NCBI GenBank assembly: GCA_014380505.1
Contig: JACMJT010000200.1
Location: 1 to 6,245 of the forward strand
Direction of reading: 5' to 3'
Length of the DNA stretch: 6,245 bases
From: Hyphomicrobiales bacterium
GTDB taxonomy: Bacteria > Pseudomonadota > Alphaproteobacteria > Rhizobiales > Aestuariivirgaceae
Within the stretch, counting starts at the first letter, position 1. Each line of letters starts with the position of its first letter. This document shows, one piece after another, positions 1 to 6,020 of this stretch. A program made the position numbers and the translations under genes. The notes beneath the pieces are model-generated. The model was not told where the DNA came from. It ran no database searches and worked only from the letters and a program-made list of their open reading frames with translations.

Positions 1-691
1 CTCCCGCGTCGCCGCCATCATCATCGAGCCGGTGCAGGGCGAAGGCGGCTTCTATGTGGCGCCCAAGGAACTCATGGTGCGGCTTCGCAAGCTATGCGAC
101 GAGCATGGCATCGTGCTCATCGCCGATGAAATCCAGACGGGTTTCGGCCGCACCGGCAAGTTTTTCGCAATGGAGCATTTTGGCGTTGAGCCCGATCTGG
201 TCACGGTGGCCAAGTCGCTCGCCGGGGGTTTCCCGCTGGCCGGCGTCGTCGGCCGCGCCAAGATCATGGATGCGCCCGAGCCGGGCGGCATCGGCGGCAC
301 CTATGCTGGCAATCCAATCGCCTGTGCCGCAGCGCTTGGCGTCTTCGAAGCGTTCGAGCAGGAAGGCCTGCTGGAGAAGGCGGAAAAGCAAGGCAAGACG
401 ATCATGGCGCGCATGAACGCCCTCAAGGCGAAACGCAAGGGCATGCCGATCGGCGACGTGCGCGGCCTCGGCGCCATGTGTGCCTTCGAGCTTGTCACCG
501 AGCACGGCGGCAACAAGCCCGATGCGGCGGGCGCCAAGGCTTTGCTGGCCAAGTGCCTGGAGCGCGGCCTGCTGATCCTCTCCTGCGGCGTTCACGGCGA
601 TACGATACGCCTGCTGACCCCCCTCACGGCCTCCGATATGATCCTCAAGGAAGGCCTCGATATTCTCGAAGCAGCGATTTTGGGGAATTAA
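1..691 (+). CDS. gabT: 4-aminobutyrate aminotransferase, C-terminal part (cut by window start)
   Basis: PLP-dependent class III aminotransferase, expected to move the amino group of GABA to 2-oxoglutarate, giving succinate semialdehyde and glutamate in the cytoplasm. The reading frame is open from base 2 and gives 229 residues, so roughly the first 195 residues of a usual ~425-residue GabT lie outside. Seen in order (fragment numbering): EPVQGEGG (9-16); ADEIQTGFGRTG (41-52), whose Asp42 should bind the PLP ring nitrogen; AKSLAGGFPLAG (70-81) with the Schiff-base Lys71; GGTYAGNP (98-105), whose Thr100 should contact the cofactor phosphate of the partner subunit; GDVRGLGAM; and a C-terminal DTIRLLTPLT, whose Arg matches the carboxylate-binding Arg of E. 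coli GabT. These blocks closely match GabT as I remember it. A 5-aminovalerate or other omega-amino-acid substrate cannot be excluded. The next gene starts 6 bases after the TAA stop, so the two are probably co-transcribed. Confidence 0.88.
   Translation, partial: SRVAAIIIEPVQGEGGFYVAPKELMVRLRKLCDEHGIVLIADEIQTGFGRTGKFFAMEHFGVEPDLVTVAKSLAGGFPLAGVVGRAKIMDAPEPGGIGGTYAGNPIACAAALGVFEAFEQEGLLEKAEKQGKTIMARMNALKAKRKGMPIGDVRGLGAMCAFELVTEHGGNKPDAAGAKALLAKCLERGLLILSCGVHGDTIRLLTPLTASDMILKEGLDILEAAILGN
682..687 (+). promoter_or_regulatory. ribosome binding site supporting a TTG start
   Basis: GGGGAA sits inside the last codons of the GabT-type gene, 10 bases before the TTG at 698. The alternative ATG at 716 is preceded by pyrimidine-rich sequence with no purine run, so this site is the main reason to prefer the TTG. 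The spacing is on the long side, so the support is moderate. Confidence 0.45.
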
Positions 692-697
692 ACCGTC

Positions 698-2083
698 TTG
701 ACCCAACTTTCCAACATGGCGGTGCGCGACATTGAAACGGTGTTGCACCCTTACACGAATTTGGCGCGGCATCGCGAGGTAGGCCCACTCATTCTCAACG
801 AGGGCCGGGGCATCTATCTCTATGACGACAAGGGCAAACGCTACATCGAGGCACTGGCTGGGTTGTGGTGTACGGCACTGGGCTACGGCAACGTGGAGAT
901 CGTCGATGCGGCGGCTTCCGCCATGCGCAAGCTCTCGTTTACCAGCGTGTTCGGCGGCAAGTCCCATGATGGCGTAATCGAGCTTTCCGAGAAGCTCAAA
1001 GAAATTTCGCCGGTTCCCGCCTCGAAAATTCTGTTCGGCGCTTCCGGCTCGGAAGCCAACGACATGCAGGTGAAGCTCACCTGGTATTACAACAACGCAC
1101 GGGGGCTACCGAAGAAAAAGAAACTCATTTCGCGCTTGCGCGGCTATCACGGCGTCACGGTTGCGTCGGGTTCGCTTACGGGCCTTCCCATGGTTCATAC
1201 GGATTTCGATCTGCCTATTGCAAATGTCCTGCACACGTCCTGTCCGCATTACTATCGGGGTGGCCAACCGGACGAAACCGAAGAACAGTTCACCACCCGC
1301 ATGGCACAAGATTTGGAAGATATGATCCAGCGCGAAGGGCCGGAGACGATTGCCGCCTTCATTGCCGAGCCGGTCATGGGTGCCGGTGGCGTGGTGGTTC
1401 CCCCTTCGAGCTATTTCCCCAAGATCAACGCGGTGCTGGCGAAGTATGACGTGCGCTTCATCGCCGATGAAGTGATCTGCGGCTTCGGCCGCACCGGCAA
1501 CTGGTTCGGCACACAAACTTTCGGCATGAAGGCCACCTCGATTTCCATGGCTAAGGCGATTACCTCGGCCTATTTCCCGCTGAGCGCCATCACCATTGAG
1601 GAGGAGCTCTACCTTGCGATGGTGGATGAGAGCAAAAAGATCGGCACCTTTGGCCATGGCTACACCTACACGGCCCATCCCGTAGGCTGCGCGGTGGCGC
1701 TCAAGACAATCGAAATCTACGAGCGTGACAAGATCGTCGAGCATGTCAGGAAGGTGGCGCCGGTGTTCCAGAGTCGCCTTCGGAAGTTGGCCGAGCATCC
1801 GCTGGTGGGCGAAGCTCGCGGCGTGGGCTTGATCGGCGCACTGGAACTTGTGGCCGACAAGACGACGAAGCGCGCCTTCGATCCGAAAAAGGCGGTGGCC
1901 GCCACGTGCGTCAATTTCCTCCAGGAGTTGGGTGTCATCAACCGCGCCATGGGCGATTCAGTGGCCTTCTGCCCGCCGCTCATCATCACCGCCGATGAAA
2001 TCCACGAGCTGTTCGACATCGTGGAGGTGGCCCTCGACAAAACCGAAGCACTTGTGGCAAAGGACGGCCTGCGAAAAATTTGA
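698..2083 (+). CDS. class III omega-amine transaminase (omega-amine/putrescine:pyruvate-type)
   Basis: Complete 461-residue PLP enzyme, the normal length for the omega-transaminase family. Visible landmarks: LHPYTN near the N-terminus (16-21); LAGLWCTALGYG (53-64), whose Trp57 matches the active-site Trp of omega-transaminases; the phosphate-binding loop GASGSEAND (114-122); GYHG (149-152); ADEVICGFGRTG (256-267) with ring-nitrogen Asp257; Schiff-base Lys286 in SMAKAITS; GHGYTYTAHP (319-328); and Arg416 in INRAMGDS, where the mobile substrate-carboxylate-binding Arg lies in this group. It should deaminate an omega-amine such as putrescine, beta-alanine or an aryl-alkyl amine, probably with pyruvate as acceptor; the substrate is inferred. 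Start: TTG at 698 has GGGGAA at 682-687 (10-base spacer). ATG at 716 in the same frame has no visible ribosome binding site, though it would cost only six residues. Second gene of the plus-strand run, and a distant paralogue of the gene before it. Confidence 0.88.
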   Translation: MTQLSNMAVRDIETVLHPYTNLARHREVGPLILNEGRGIYLYDDKGKRYIEALAGLWCTALGYGNVEIVDAAASAMRKLSFTSVFGGKSHDGVIELSEKLKEISPVPASKILFGASGSEANDMQVKLTWYYNNARGLPKKKKLISRLRGYHGVTVASGSLTGLPMVHTDFDLPIANVLHTSCPHYYRGGQPDETEEQFTTRMAQDLEDMIQREGPETIAAFIAEPVMGAGGVVVPPSSYFPKINAVLAKYDVRFIADEVICGFGRTGNWFGTQTFGMKATSISMAKAITSAYFPLSAITIEEELYLAMVDESKKIGTFGHGYTYTAHPVGCAVALKTIEIYERDKIVEHVRKVAPVFQSRLRKLAEHPLVGEARGVGLIGALELVADKTTKRAFDPKKAVAATCVNFLQELGVINRAMGDSVAFCPPLIITADEIHELFDIVEVALDKTEALVAKDGLRKI

Positions 2084-2085
2084 GG
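2082..2085 (+). promoter_or_regulatory. ribosome binding site overlapping the upstream stop codon
   Basis: GAGG lies six bases before the ATG at 2092 and shares bases with the TGA stop of the transaminase gene (2081-2083). Ribosomes ending on the transaminase finish on this site, which suggests translational coupling and decides between the ATG at 2092 and the in-frame TTG at 2080. Confidence 0.6.
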
Positions 2086-2091
2086 ATTGCC

Positions 2092-2718
2092 ATGGGTGTT
2101 ATCGAGACAGAAGCAGGGTTGCGGGAAGTCCTGGGCCGCGCGGAGGGTCTTGCGGTACAGAAGTCCCGGCCCGGACTCGACAAATACTTCCGGCAATTCA
2201 TCGCCATGTCGCCTTTTCTGGTGCTTTCCAGCGCTAACGCCAAGGGCAAGGGCGATGTCTCGCCCCGTGGCGACCCGCCGGGTTTTGTACATGTGGTGGA
2301 TGACCGAACCATCCTCATCCCCGATCGGCCGGGCAACAACCGGTTCGATTCGATGGTCAACATCATCGAGAATCCGAATGTCGCCTGCCTGTTCATGATC
2401 CCCGGATTTGAAGACACGTTGCGGCTGGCTGGCCGCGCCAGGATAACCCATGACGCGGACCTGCTGCGCCATTGCGCGATCAACGGCAAGGAGCCCAAGG
2501 TTGGCATTCTGGTGACGGTGGAAGAAGCGTTTTTACATTGCTCCAAGGCACTGAAGCGATCGAAGCTCTGGCACGACGATTACAAACAGGATCGCAGCCA
2601 GATGCCGAGCCTTGCCCGCATCATCATCGAACAGTCCTGCGAGAGCCAGGTGGATGAAACGGTAGTGGCCGAAGCCGATGCGCGGGTGGAAGAAGATTCC
2701 CGAACTGGGCTTTATTGA
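2092..2718 (+). CDS. PPOX-fold FMN-dependent flavoprotein (MSMEG_1061-like)
   Basis: A 208-residue protein with the pyridoxamine 5'-phosphate oxidase-like split-barrel fold. Seen: a helical N-terminus with GLDKYFRQFI (28-37); a first barrel strand FLVLSSA (42-48); DVSPRGDPPGFV (55-66); ILIPDRPGNNRFDSMVNI (74-91), typical of the FMN-binding part of this subgroup; NPNVACLFMIPG (94-105); and LRLAGRARI (110-118). The C-terminal part has LHCSKALKRSKLW (148-160). From family knowledge it resembles the TIGR04025-type PPOX flavoproteins rather than PdxH, whose signature segments are absent; the substrate is unknown, and such proteins are often predicted F420/FMN reductases or stress-related flavoproteins. 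Start: ATG at 2092 has GAGG six bases upstream. A TTG at 2080 in the same frame would overlap the previous stop and has no such site. Last gene of the plus-strand run; lying beside two PLP transaminases hints at amine or B6-related chemistry, but that is inference. Confidence 0.8.
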   Translation: MGVIETEAGLREVLGRAEGLAVQKSRPGLDKYFRQFIAMSPFLVLSSANAKGKGDVSPRGDPPGFVHVVDDRTILIPDRPGNNRFDSMVNIIENPNVACLFMIPGFEDTLRLAGRARITHDADLLRHCAINGKEPKVGILVTVEEAFLHCSKALKRSKLWHDDYKQDRSQMPSLARIIIEQSCESQVDETVVAEADARVEEDSRTGLY

Positions 2719-2729
2719 TCTCCAAAGCC
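2708..2729. terminator. possible hairpin at the convergent gene junction
   Basis: GGCTTT (2708-2713) and AAAGCC (2724-2729) form a perfect 6-bp stem around a 10-base loop. It spans the end of the flavoprotein gene and the 13-base gap to the end of the protease gene on the other strand. On the plus strand it is followed by GTTTATC, a poor T tract; on the minus strand no T run follows. Its position suits a two-way terminator for the converging operons, but the stem is short and the tail weak, so this is only a candidate. Confidence 0.3.
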
Positions 2730-2731
2730 GT

Positions 2732-3712
2732 TTATCGCCGCTCCACCGCTGTGACGTAACGCTCGCGCATTTCGCCTTTGCGCAGCAGCGTCACGCGAAC
2801 AGCGCGATTGACGCGGTCGTGATTGAGGAGGCGCAGCAAATCGTCGATACCCTGCACCGGTTCGCCGTCGATGGCGATGACGAGATCGCCGGGTTTTACT
2901 TCCGCCGCCTCCGCCGGACCATCCTTGATTACCGCCATGACGCGCACGCCCGAGGGCTGATCGACACCGGCAAAGCGCGCAAGATGGCGGGGAATGTGGG
3001 TGGCTGCTCCTTCGATACCGAGGCTCGCGCGGCGCACCCGGCCATGCTGCAGCACCTGGGTCAGCACATGAAGCGCCGTATTTCCCGCGACCGAGAAGCA
3101 AATGCCTTGGGCTCCGTGGATGACCGCGGTGTTGATGCCTATGACGCGGCCCTTCGAATCAACCAGGGGCCCGCCGGAGTTGCCGGAGTTAAGCGCGGCA
3201 TCTGTCTGGATCACATCATCGATAAGGCGGCCGGTGGTGGCGCGGAGCGAACGGCCCACGGCGCTGACAACGCCCGCCGTCACCGTCTGCTCGAAGCCCA
3301 GCGGATTGCCGATAGCGATGGCAAGCTGGCCCACGCGGATCATTTTCGAATCGATGAAGGAGAGCGACGGCGCCTTGAGATGAACATCGGTGCGCAACAC
3401 GGCGATGTCGCTGTGCGGGTCTTCGCCGATTGTGCGGGCCGCTGCCTTCTGGCCATCCGCCAAGCTCACCTCGATTGCGGTCGCTCCAGAAACGACGTGG
3501 CTGTTGGTGAGAATGAGGCCATCGGAGGCGACAACGAGGCCGGAACCGACGCCCGCCTGTGTCTGCCCCTTCCTTACGCCGATATGAACGACGGCGGGGC
3601 CGGCCTTATCGACAGCGCCCATGACGGCGGCTGAATAGGCATCATAGAGCGGCGTATCGTCTTGGGTTTCAGGTGCCGTTGAAACAGCAGCGCTTGTAAC
3701 TTCGTCCAGCAT
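2732..3712 (-). CDS. HtrA/DegP-like serine protease with one PDZ domain, no export signal
   Basis: A 326-residue S1C (trypsin-fold) protease. The catalytic triad is intact: His72 in LTNSHVV, Asp102 in HSDIAVL, and Ser179 in GNSGGPL. GNPLGFEQTVTAGVVS (135-150) and DDVIQTDAALNSGNSGG (165-181) are typical HtrA segments. A single C-terminal PDZ domain spans about 230-322, with SLGIEG, GVRVMAVIKDGPAEAAEVKPGD and a closing strand VRVTLL. Exported DegP, DegQ and DegS begin with a signal peptide or membrane anchor; here residues 1-35 are polar and acidic with no hydrophobic stretch, so the protein should stay in the cytoplasm unless the true start lies elsewhere. The ATG at 3712 is well supported: GGAGG stands six bases upstream. 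It would cut unfolded or exposed C-terminal substrates; the real target is unknown. It lies 66 bases downstream of the oxidoreductase gene on the same strand, so it may be the last gene of that operon or have its own promoter. Confidence 0.88.
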   Translation of the reverse strand: MLDEVTSAAVSTAPETQDDTPLYDAYSAAVMGAVDKAGPAVVHIGVRKGQTQAGVGSGLVVASDGLILTNSHVVSGATAIEVSLADGQKAAARTIGEDPHSDIAVLRTDVHLKAPSLSFIDSKMIRVGQLAIAIGNPLGFEQTVTAGVVSAVGRSLRATTGRLIDDVIQTDAALNSGNSGGPLVDSKGRVIGINTAVIHGAQGICFSVAGNTALHVLTQVLQHGRVRRASLGIEGAATHIPRHLARFAGVDQPSGVRVMAVIKDGPAEAAEVKPGDLVIAIDGEPVQGIDDLLRLLNHDRVNRAVRVTLLRKGEMRERYVTAVERR

Positions 3713-3718
3713 GGAAAG

Positions 3719-3723
3719 CCTCC
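3719..3723 (-). promoter_or_regulatory. strong ribosome binding site of the HtrA-like gene
   Basis: On the minus strand GGAGG is followed by a six-base spacer and then the ATG at 3712. This near-ideal site fixes the protease start and argues against an upstream extension that could carry a signal peptide. Confidence 0.7.
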
Positions 3724-3743
3724 GGCCCCAATATGGGAAGACG

Positions 3744-3783
3744 CTGGAGCCCCGCCAAGACCTGGCAAATGTCGGCGATCAGG
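3744..3783 (-). repeat. copy A of a 34-bp direct repeat: stopless remnant of a cystathionine-family 3' end
   Basis: The repeat proper is 3750-3783, identical to 4881-4914 at 30 of 34 bases (blocks of 15, 5 and 10 identical bases, no gaps). Read on the minus strand in the matching phase it encodes LIADICQVLAGLQ, against LIADIAQALAGI-stop at the end of the cystathionine-family gene. Where that gene has TAG, this copy has CAG (3744-3746). It has no start and no complete gene around it, so it reads as a leftover 3' gene end between the MDR and protease genes. Its first bases, CCTGA, provide the end of the last codon and the stop of the MDR gene. Confidence 0.65.
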
Positions 3784-4864
3784 CAGGCGGTATCAGCACC
3801 AGTTTTCCGGTGAACTGCTTGGCGAGAAAATCCTGCTGGGCCTCGACGATGGCGGACAACGGGTAGGTCCTGGAAACGACGGGCCGGATTTCGCCGCGCT
3901 CGACATAGCGGATAAGATTTTCAAAGACCTGATCGTCCTGGAAGGTGCAGCCGAAAAATGTGAGATCGCGCAAATAGAGCTCACGAAGATCAAGCCCCAC
4001 CAATGGCCCGGCGATGGCTCCGGCGACGGCATAGCGGCCGCCTCGCTTCAAGGTGTCGATCAGGCGCGGCCAAGCGGGTCCCCCGACGACGTCGATAACC
4101 ACGTCGATTTTTCCGGCGCCGATAGCTTCGGTAAGGTCTGCATCGCGGGCAATAATCCGGTTCGCACCCAAGCTCAAAAGCTCCGAGGCTTTTTGCGGCG
4201 AGGCGATTGCCAGGACGTTGGCACCCCGGCGCCTGGAGAGTTGTATCGCCGCCGAGCCGACGCCGCCAGACGCGCCCGTAACGAGAACGGTTTCGCCCGC
4301 TTTAACACCGGTCCTGTGCAGCATGTTTTCGGCGGTGGAATAGGCGCAAGGGAGGGACGCGAGTTCAGCATCGCTCCAATCGCAATCGACCCGGTAAGTT
4401 TCGTTCGCCGGCGCCTTGGCGTATTGGGCGAAGGCGCCGTCGCATTCCGCGCCAAAGGTCCAGCATTCATAGGGACGATGGTCCACATAGCTCCGCAGCA
4501 TGTTACGGACGATGACGCGTTCGCCAGTACGCGCTTTATCGATGGCATCGCCGGTGGAAACGATACGCCCACAACAATCGGCGCCTTGAATTCGGGGAAA
4601 GACGACCGAGGCTCCCGACCAGGCCGCATCCTTGGGATCGATCCGCGCTCCGATCGACTGTCCAGTCCCGCCGGTAACCTGCTTGGAATACCAGCCAATC
4701 CGCGTGTTTATATCGGTGTTGTTGATGCCGGCAGCCGCTACCTTGATCAGGACTTCTTCCGGTCCGGCGCGGGGGACGGGCACATCGTCACGATAGACAA
4801 GTTTGTCGAACCCGCCGTGACCGGTGAGCAATACTGCCGTCATGCGGGCGGAAAGTCCTGTCAT
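3779..4864 (-). CDS. zinc-independent-looking medium-chain dehydrogenase/reductase (quinone oxidoreductase-like)
   Basis: A 361-residue MDR oxidoreductase expected to use NAD(P)H in the cytoplasm. Seen: the GroES-like N-terminal domain with GPEEVLIKVAAAGINNTDIN (34-53) and PRIQGADCCGRI (90-101); then CDGAFAQYAKAP (141-152); and a Rossmann domain with VLVTGASGGVGSAAIQL (193-209). The C-terminal FTGKLVLIPP is typical. The catalytic zinc Cys of classical alcohol dehydrogenases is replaced by Asn (GINNTD), Asp96 stands where the second ligand usually lies, and the four-Cys structural zinc lobe is absent, as in quinone oxidoreductases. Between NNTDIN and FPRIQGAD the segment is longer than in those enzymes, roughly 20 extra residues including GWYSKQ. 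It matches a family usually labelled alcohol dehydrogenase or zinc-binding dehydrogenase; the substrate is unknown. Start is uncertain: ATG at 4864 (10 bases after the previous stop) or the in-frame ATG at 4843, which gives MTAVLLTGHGG, the usual start in relatives I recall. Its stop codon lies inside repeat copy A. Confidence 0.85.
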   Translation of the reverse strand: MTGLSARMTAVLLTGHGGFDKLVYRDDVPVPRAGPEEVLIKVAAAGINNTDINTRIGWYSKQVTGGTGQSIGARIDPKDAAWSGASVVFPRIQGADCCGRIVSTGDAIDKARTGERVIVRNMLRSYVDHRPYECWTFGAECDGAFAQYAKAPANETYRVDCDWSDAELASLPCAYSTAENMLHRTGVKAGETVLVTGASGGVGSAAIQLSRRRGANVLAIASPQKASELLSLGANRIIARDADLTEAIGAGKIDVVIDVVGGPAWPRLIDTLKRGGRYAVAGAIAGPLVGLDLRELYLRDLTFFGCTFQDDQVFENLIRYVERGEIRPVVSRTYPLSAIVEAQQDFLAKQFTGKLVLIPPA

Positions 4865-4874
4865 GGCATCCCGG

Positions 4875-6020
4875 CTAAATCCCCGCCAAGGCCTGGGCGA
4901 TGTCGGCGATCAGGTCGTCCACATGCTCGATGCCGATCGAAAAGCGCACAAGATTGTCGGGAACCGGACTGGTGGGGCCTTCGACGGACTTGCGATGCTC
5001 GGCCAAGCTTTCGACCCCGCCCAACGACGTGGCAGGCACGACGACGCGGAGTCTTGTGCATAGGTGTTTGGCTTCCTCGATGCCGCCTTTGACCAAGATC
5101 GACAGCATGCCCCCGAAACCGTCGGTCATTTGCCTGACTGCGATGGCGTGCCCAGGATGAGAGGGCAGGCCCGGATAAAGCAGGCGCTCCACTTTCGGAT
5201 GTTTTTCGAAATGCCGGGCAATTGCCAGCGCATTGGCCGAGGCCTGCCGGTAACGCACGAACACGGTGCGAAGCCCGCGCATGAGGAGCCAGCATTCGAG
5301 CGGCGCCAGAGGCGAACCCATTTTTGTGCGCAAGGAGGCCAAATCTTTCCAGCGAGCGTTTGCCTCGCGCGTTACCAGCACACCTGCGAGAATATCGGAA
5401 TGACCGTTCAAGTATTTCGTGGCGGAGTGAAAAACGATATCGGCTCCGAGTTTCAGCGGACGCGTTGTAACGGCAGCGCTGGCTGTTGCATCCACCGCGA
5501 GAATGGCGCCCGCTCCATGGGCGGCTTTTGCGGCGGCTTCAATATCGATCACGTCCCAGGTGGGGTTGAGCGGGGTTTCTATCCATACGAGATCGGTATT
5601 GCCCTTGCGCAGGCTTGCGGCGAGTGCCACGGGGTCGCGCGGGTCGAACAGCGTCAAGGCGATGCGGCCCAGGCCTTCGAGGCGCTTCAGCCAATCGCGG
5701 GTGCCGTAGTACATGACGTCGGGCGCCACCACATGGGCCCCTTGTGGGATCGTCTCGGTAAGAGTGGTGATCGCCGCCATGCCCGAGGCAAAGAGCAGCG
5801 CTCCGGCGCTCTGCTCAAGTGCTGCAATCGCTTCCTCCGCTTGCCACAGGGTGGGGCTCCCGTTGCGGATATAGTTCTCTTTCAACTTGGGCAGATAGTT
5901 TTCGTCGCGCGCGTAGGTGGACGACAAGTAAATCGGCGGCACCACGGAACCAGTTGCGGCATCGACGGCGCGCAAGGCATGGGCGGCGATGGTCTCGGGC
6001 CGCAGCGCCTCGTTAGACAT
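4875..6020 (-). CDS. Cys/Met-metabolism PLP enzyme, cystathionine gamma-synthase/lyase family
   Basis: A 381-residue enzyme of usual family length. Visible residues: NYIRNGSPTLWQAEEAIAAL (49-68), whose Tyr50 and Arg52 should hold the cofactor phosphate of the neighbouring subunit; ASGMAAI (78-84); Tyr104/Tyr105 in the region that stacks on PLP; Asp177 in AVDATAS for the ring nitrogen; Schiff-base Lys202 in HSATKYLNGHSD; SLGGVESLAEH (332-342); and Arg359 in NLVRFSIGIE for the substrate carboxylate. It should carry out gamma- or beta-elimination/replacement on a sulfur amino acid or an O-acyl homoserine, but the exact reaction cannot be read off. The linker after SLGGVESL (EHRKSVEGPTSPVPDN) is shorter than the usual one carrying the MTHAS motif, placing it in a divergent, poorly characterised subgroup. 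The ATG at 6020 overlaps the stop of the upstream dehydrogenase gene by 8 bases, so translation is probably coupled. Its last codons form copy B of the 34-bp repeat. Confidence 0.86.
   Translation of the reverse strand: MSNEALRPETIAAHALRAVDAATGSVVPPIYLSSTYARDENYLPKLKENYIRNGSPTLWQAEEAIAALEQSAGALLFASGMAAITTLTETIPQGAHVVAPDVMYYGTRDWLKRLEGLGRIALTLFDPRDPVALAASLRKGNTDLVWIETPLNPTWDVIDIEAAAKAAHGAGAILAVDATASAAVTTRPLKLGADIVFHSATKYLNGHSDILAGVLVTREANARWKDLASLRTKMGSPLAPLECWLLMRGLRTVFVRYRQASANALAIARHFEKHPKVERLLYPGLPSHPGHAIAVRQMTDGFGGMLSILVKGGIEEAKHLCTRLRVVVPATSLGGVESLAEHRKSVEGPTSPVPDNLVRFSIGIEHVDDLIADIAQALAGI
4881..4914 (-). repeat. copy B of the 34-bp direct repeat, inside the 3' end of the cystathionine-family gene
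   Basis: This copy codes for the genuine C-terminus (LIADIAQALAG) just before the final Ile codon and the TAG stop at 4875-4877. It matches 3750-3783 in the same orientation at 30 of 34 bases, 1131 bp away. Only the MDR gene and its leader lie between the copies. Confidence 0.65.

Noticed and set aside
92..967. 291-codon open frame on the minus strand across the two transaminase genes
   Set aside because: It lies antisense to well-supported genes, has shadow-like composition rich in His, Arg, Ala and Gly, and shows no recognisable domain. Long antisense frames are expected at this GC content.
2080..2094. TTG at 2080 as start of the flavoprotein, giving a stop/start overlap with the transaminase
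   Set aside because: It has no purine-rich site at a suitable distance, while the ATG at 2092 has GAGG six bases upstream.
1106..2546. Minus-strand open frames opposite the omega-transaminase and flavoprotein genes
   Set aside because: No family motif, and the plus-strand genes have complete catalytic or fold signatures and good spacing.
2678..3634. 318-codon plus-strand open frame opposite the HtrA-like gene
   Set aside because: It would overlap the flavoprotein gene's 3' end and run wholly antisense to a protease with an intact triad. Its composition is that of a shadow frame.
3727..3737. Small inverted repeat CCCA-ATA-TGGG upstream of the protease gene
   Set aside because: A 4-bp stem is too short for a convincing terminator or operator and has no T tract or second site.
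3574..3768. 64-codon minus-strand frame covering the gap upstream of the HtrA-like gene
   Set aside because: It overlaps the protease start in another frame, and its codons do not follow the phase of the repeat remnant. No domain is seen.
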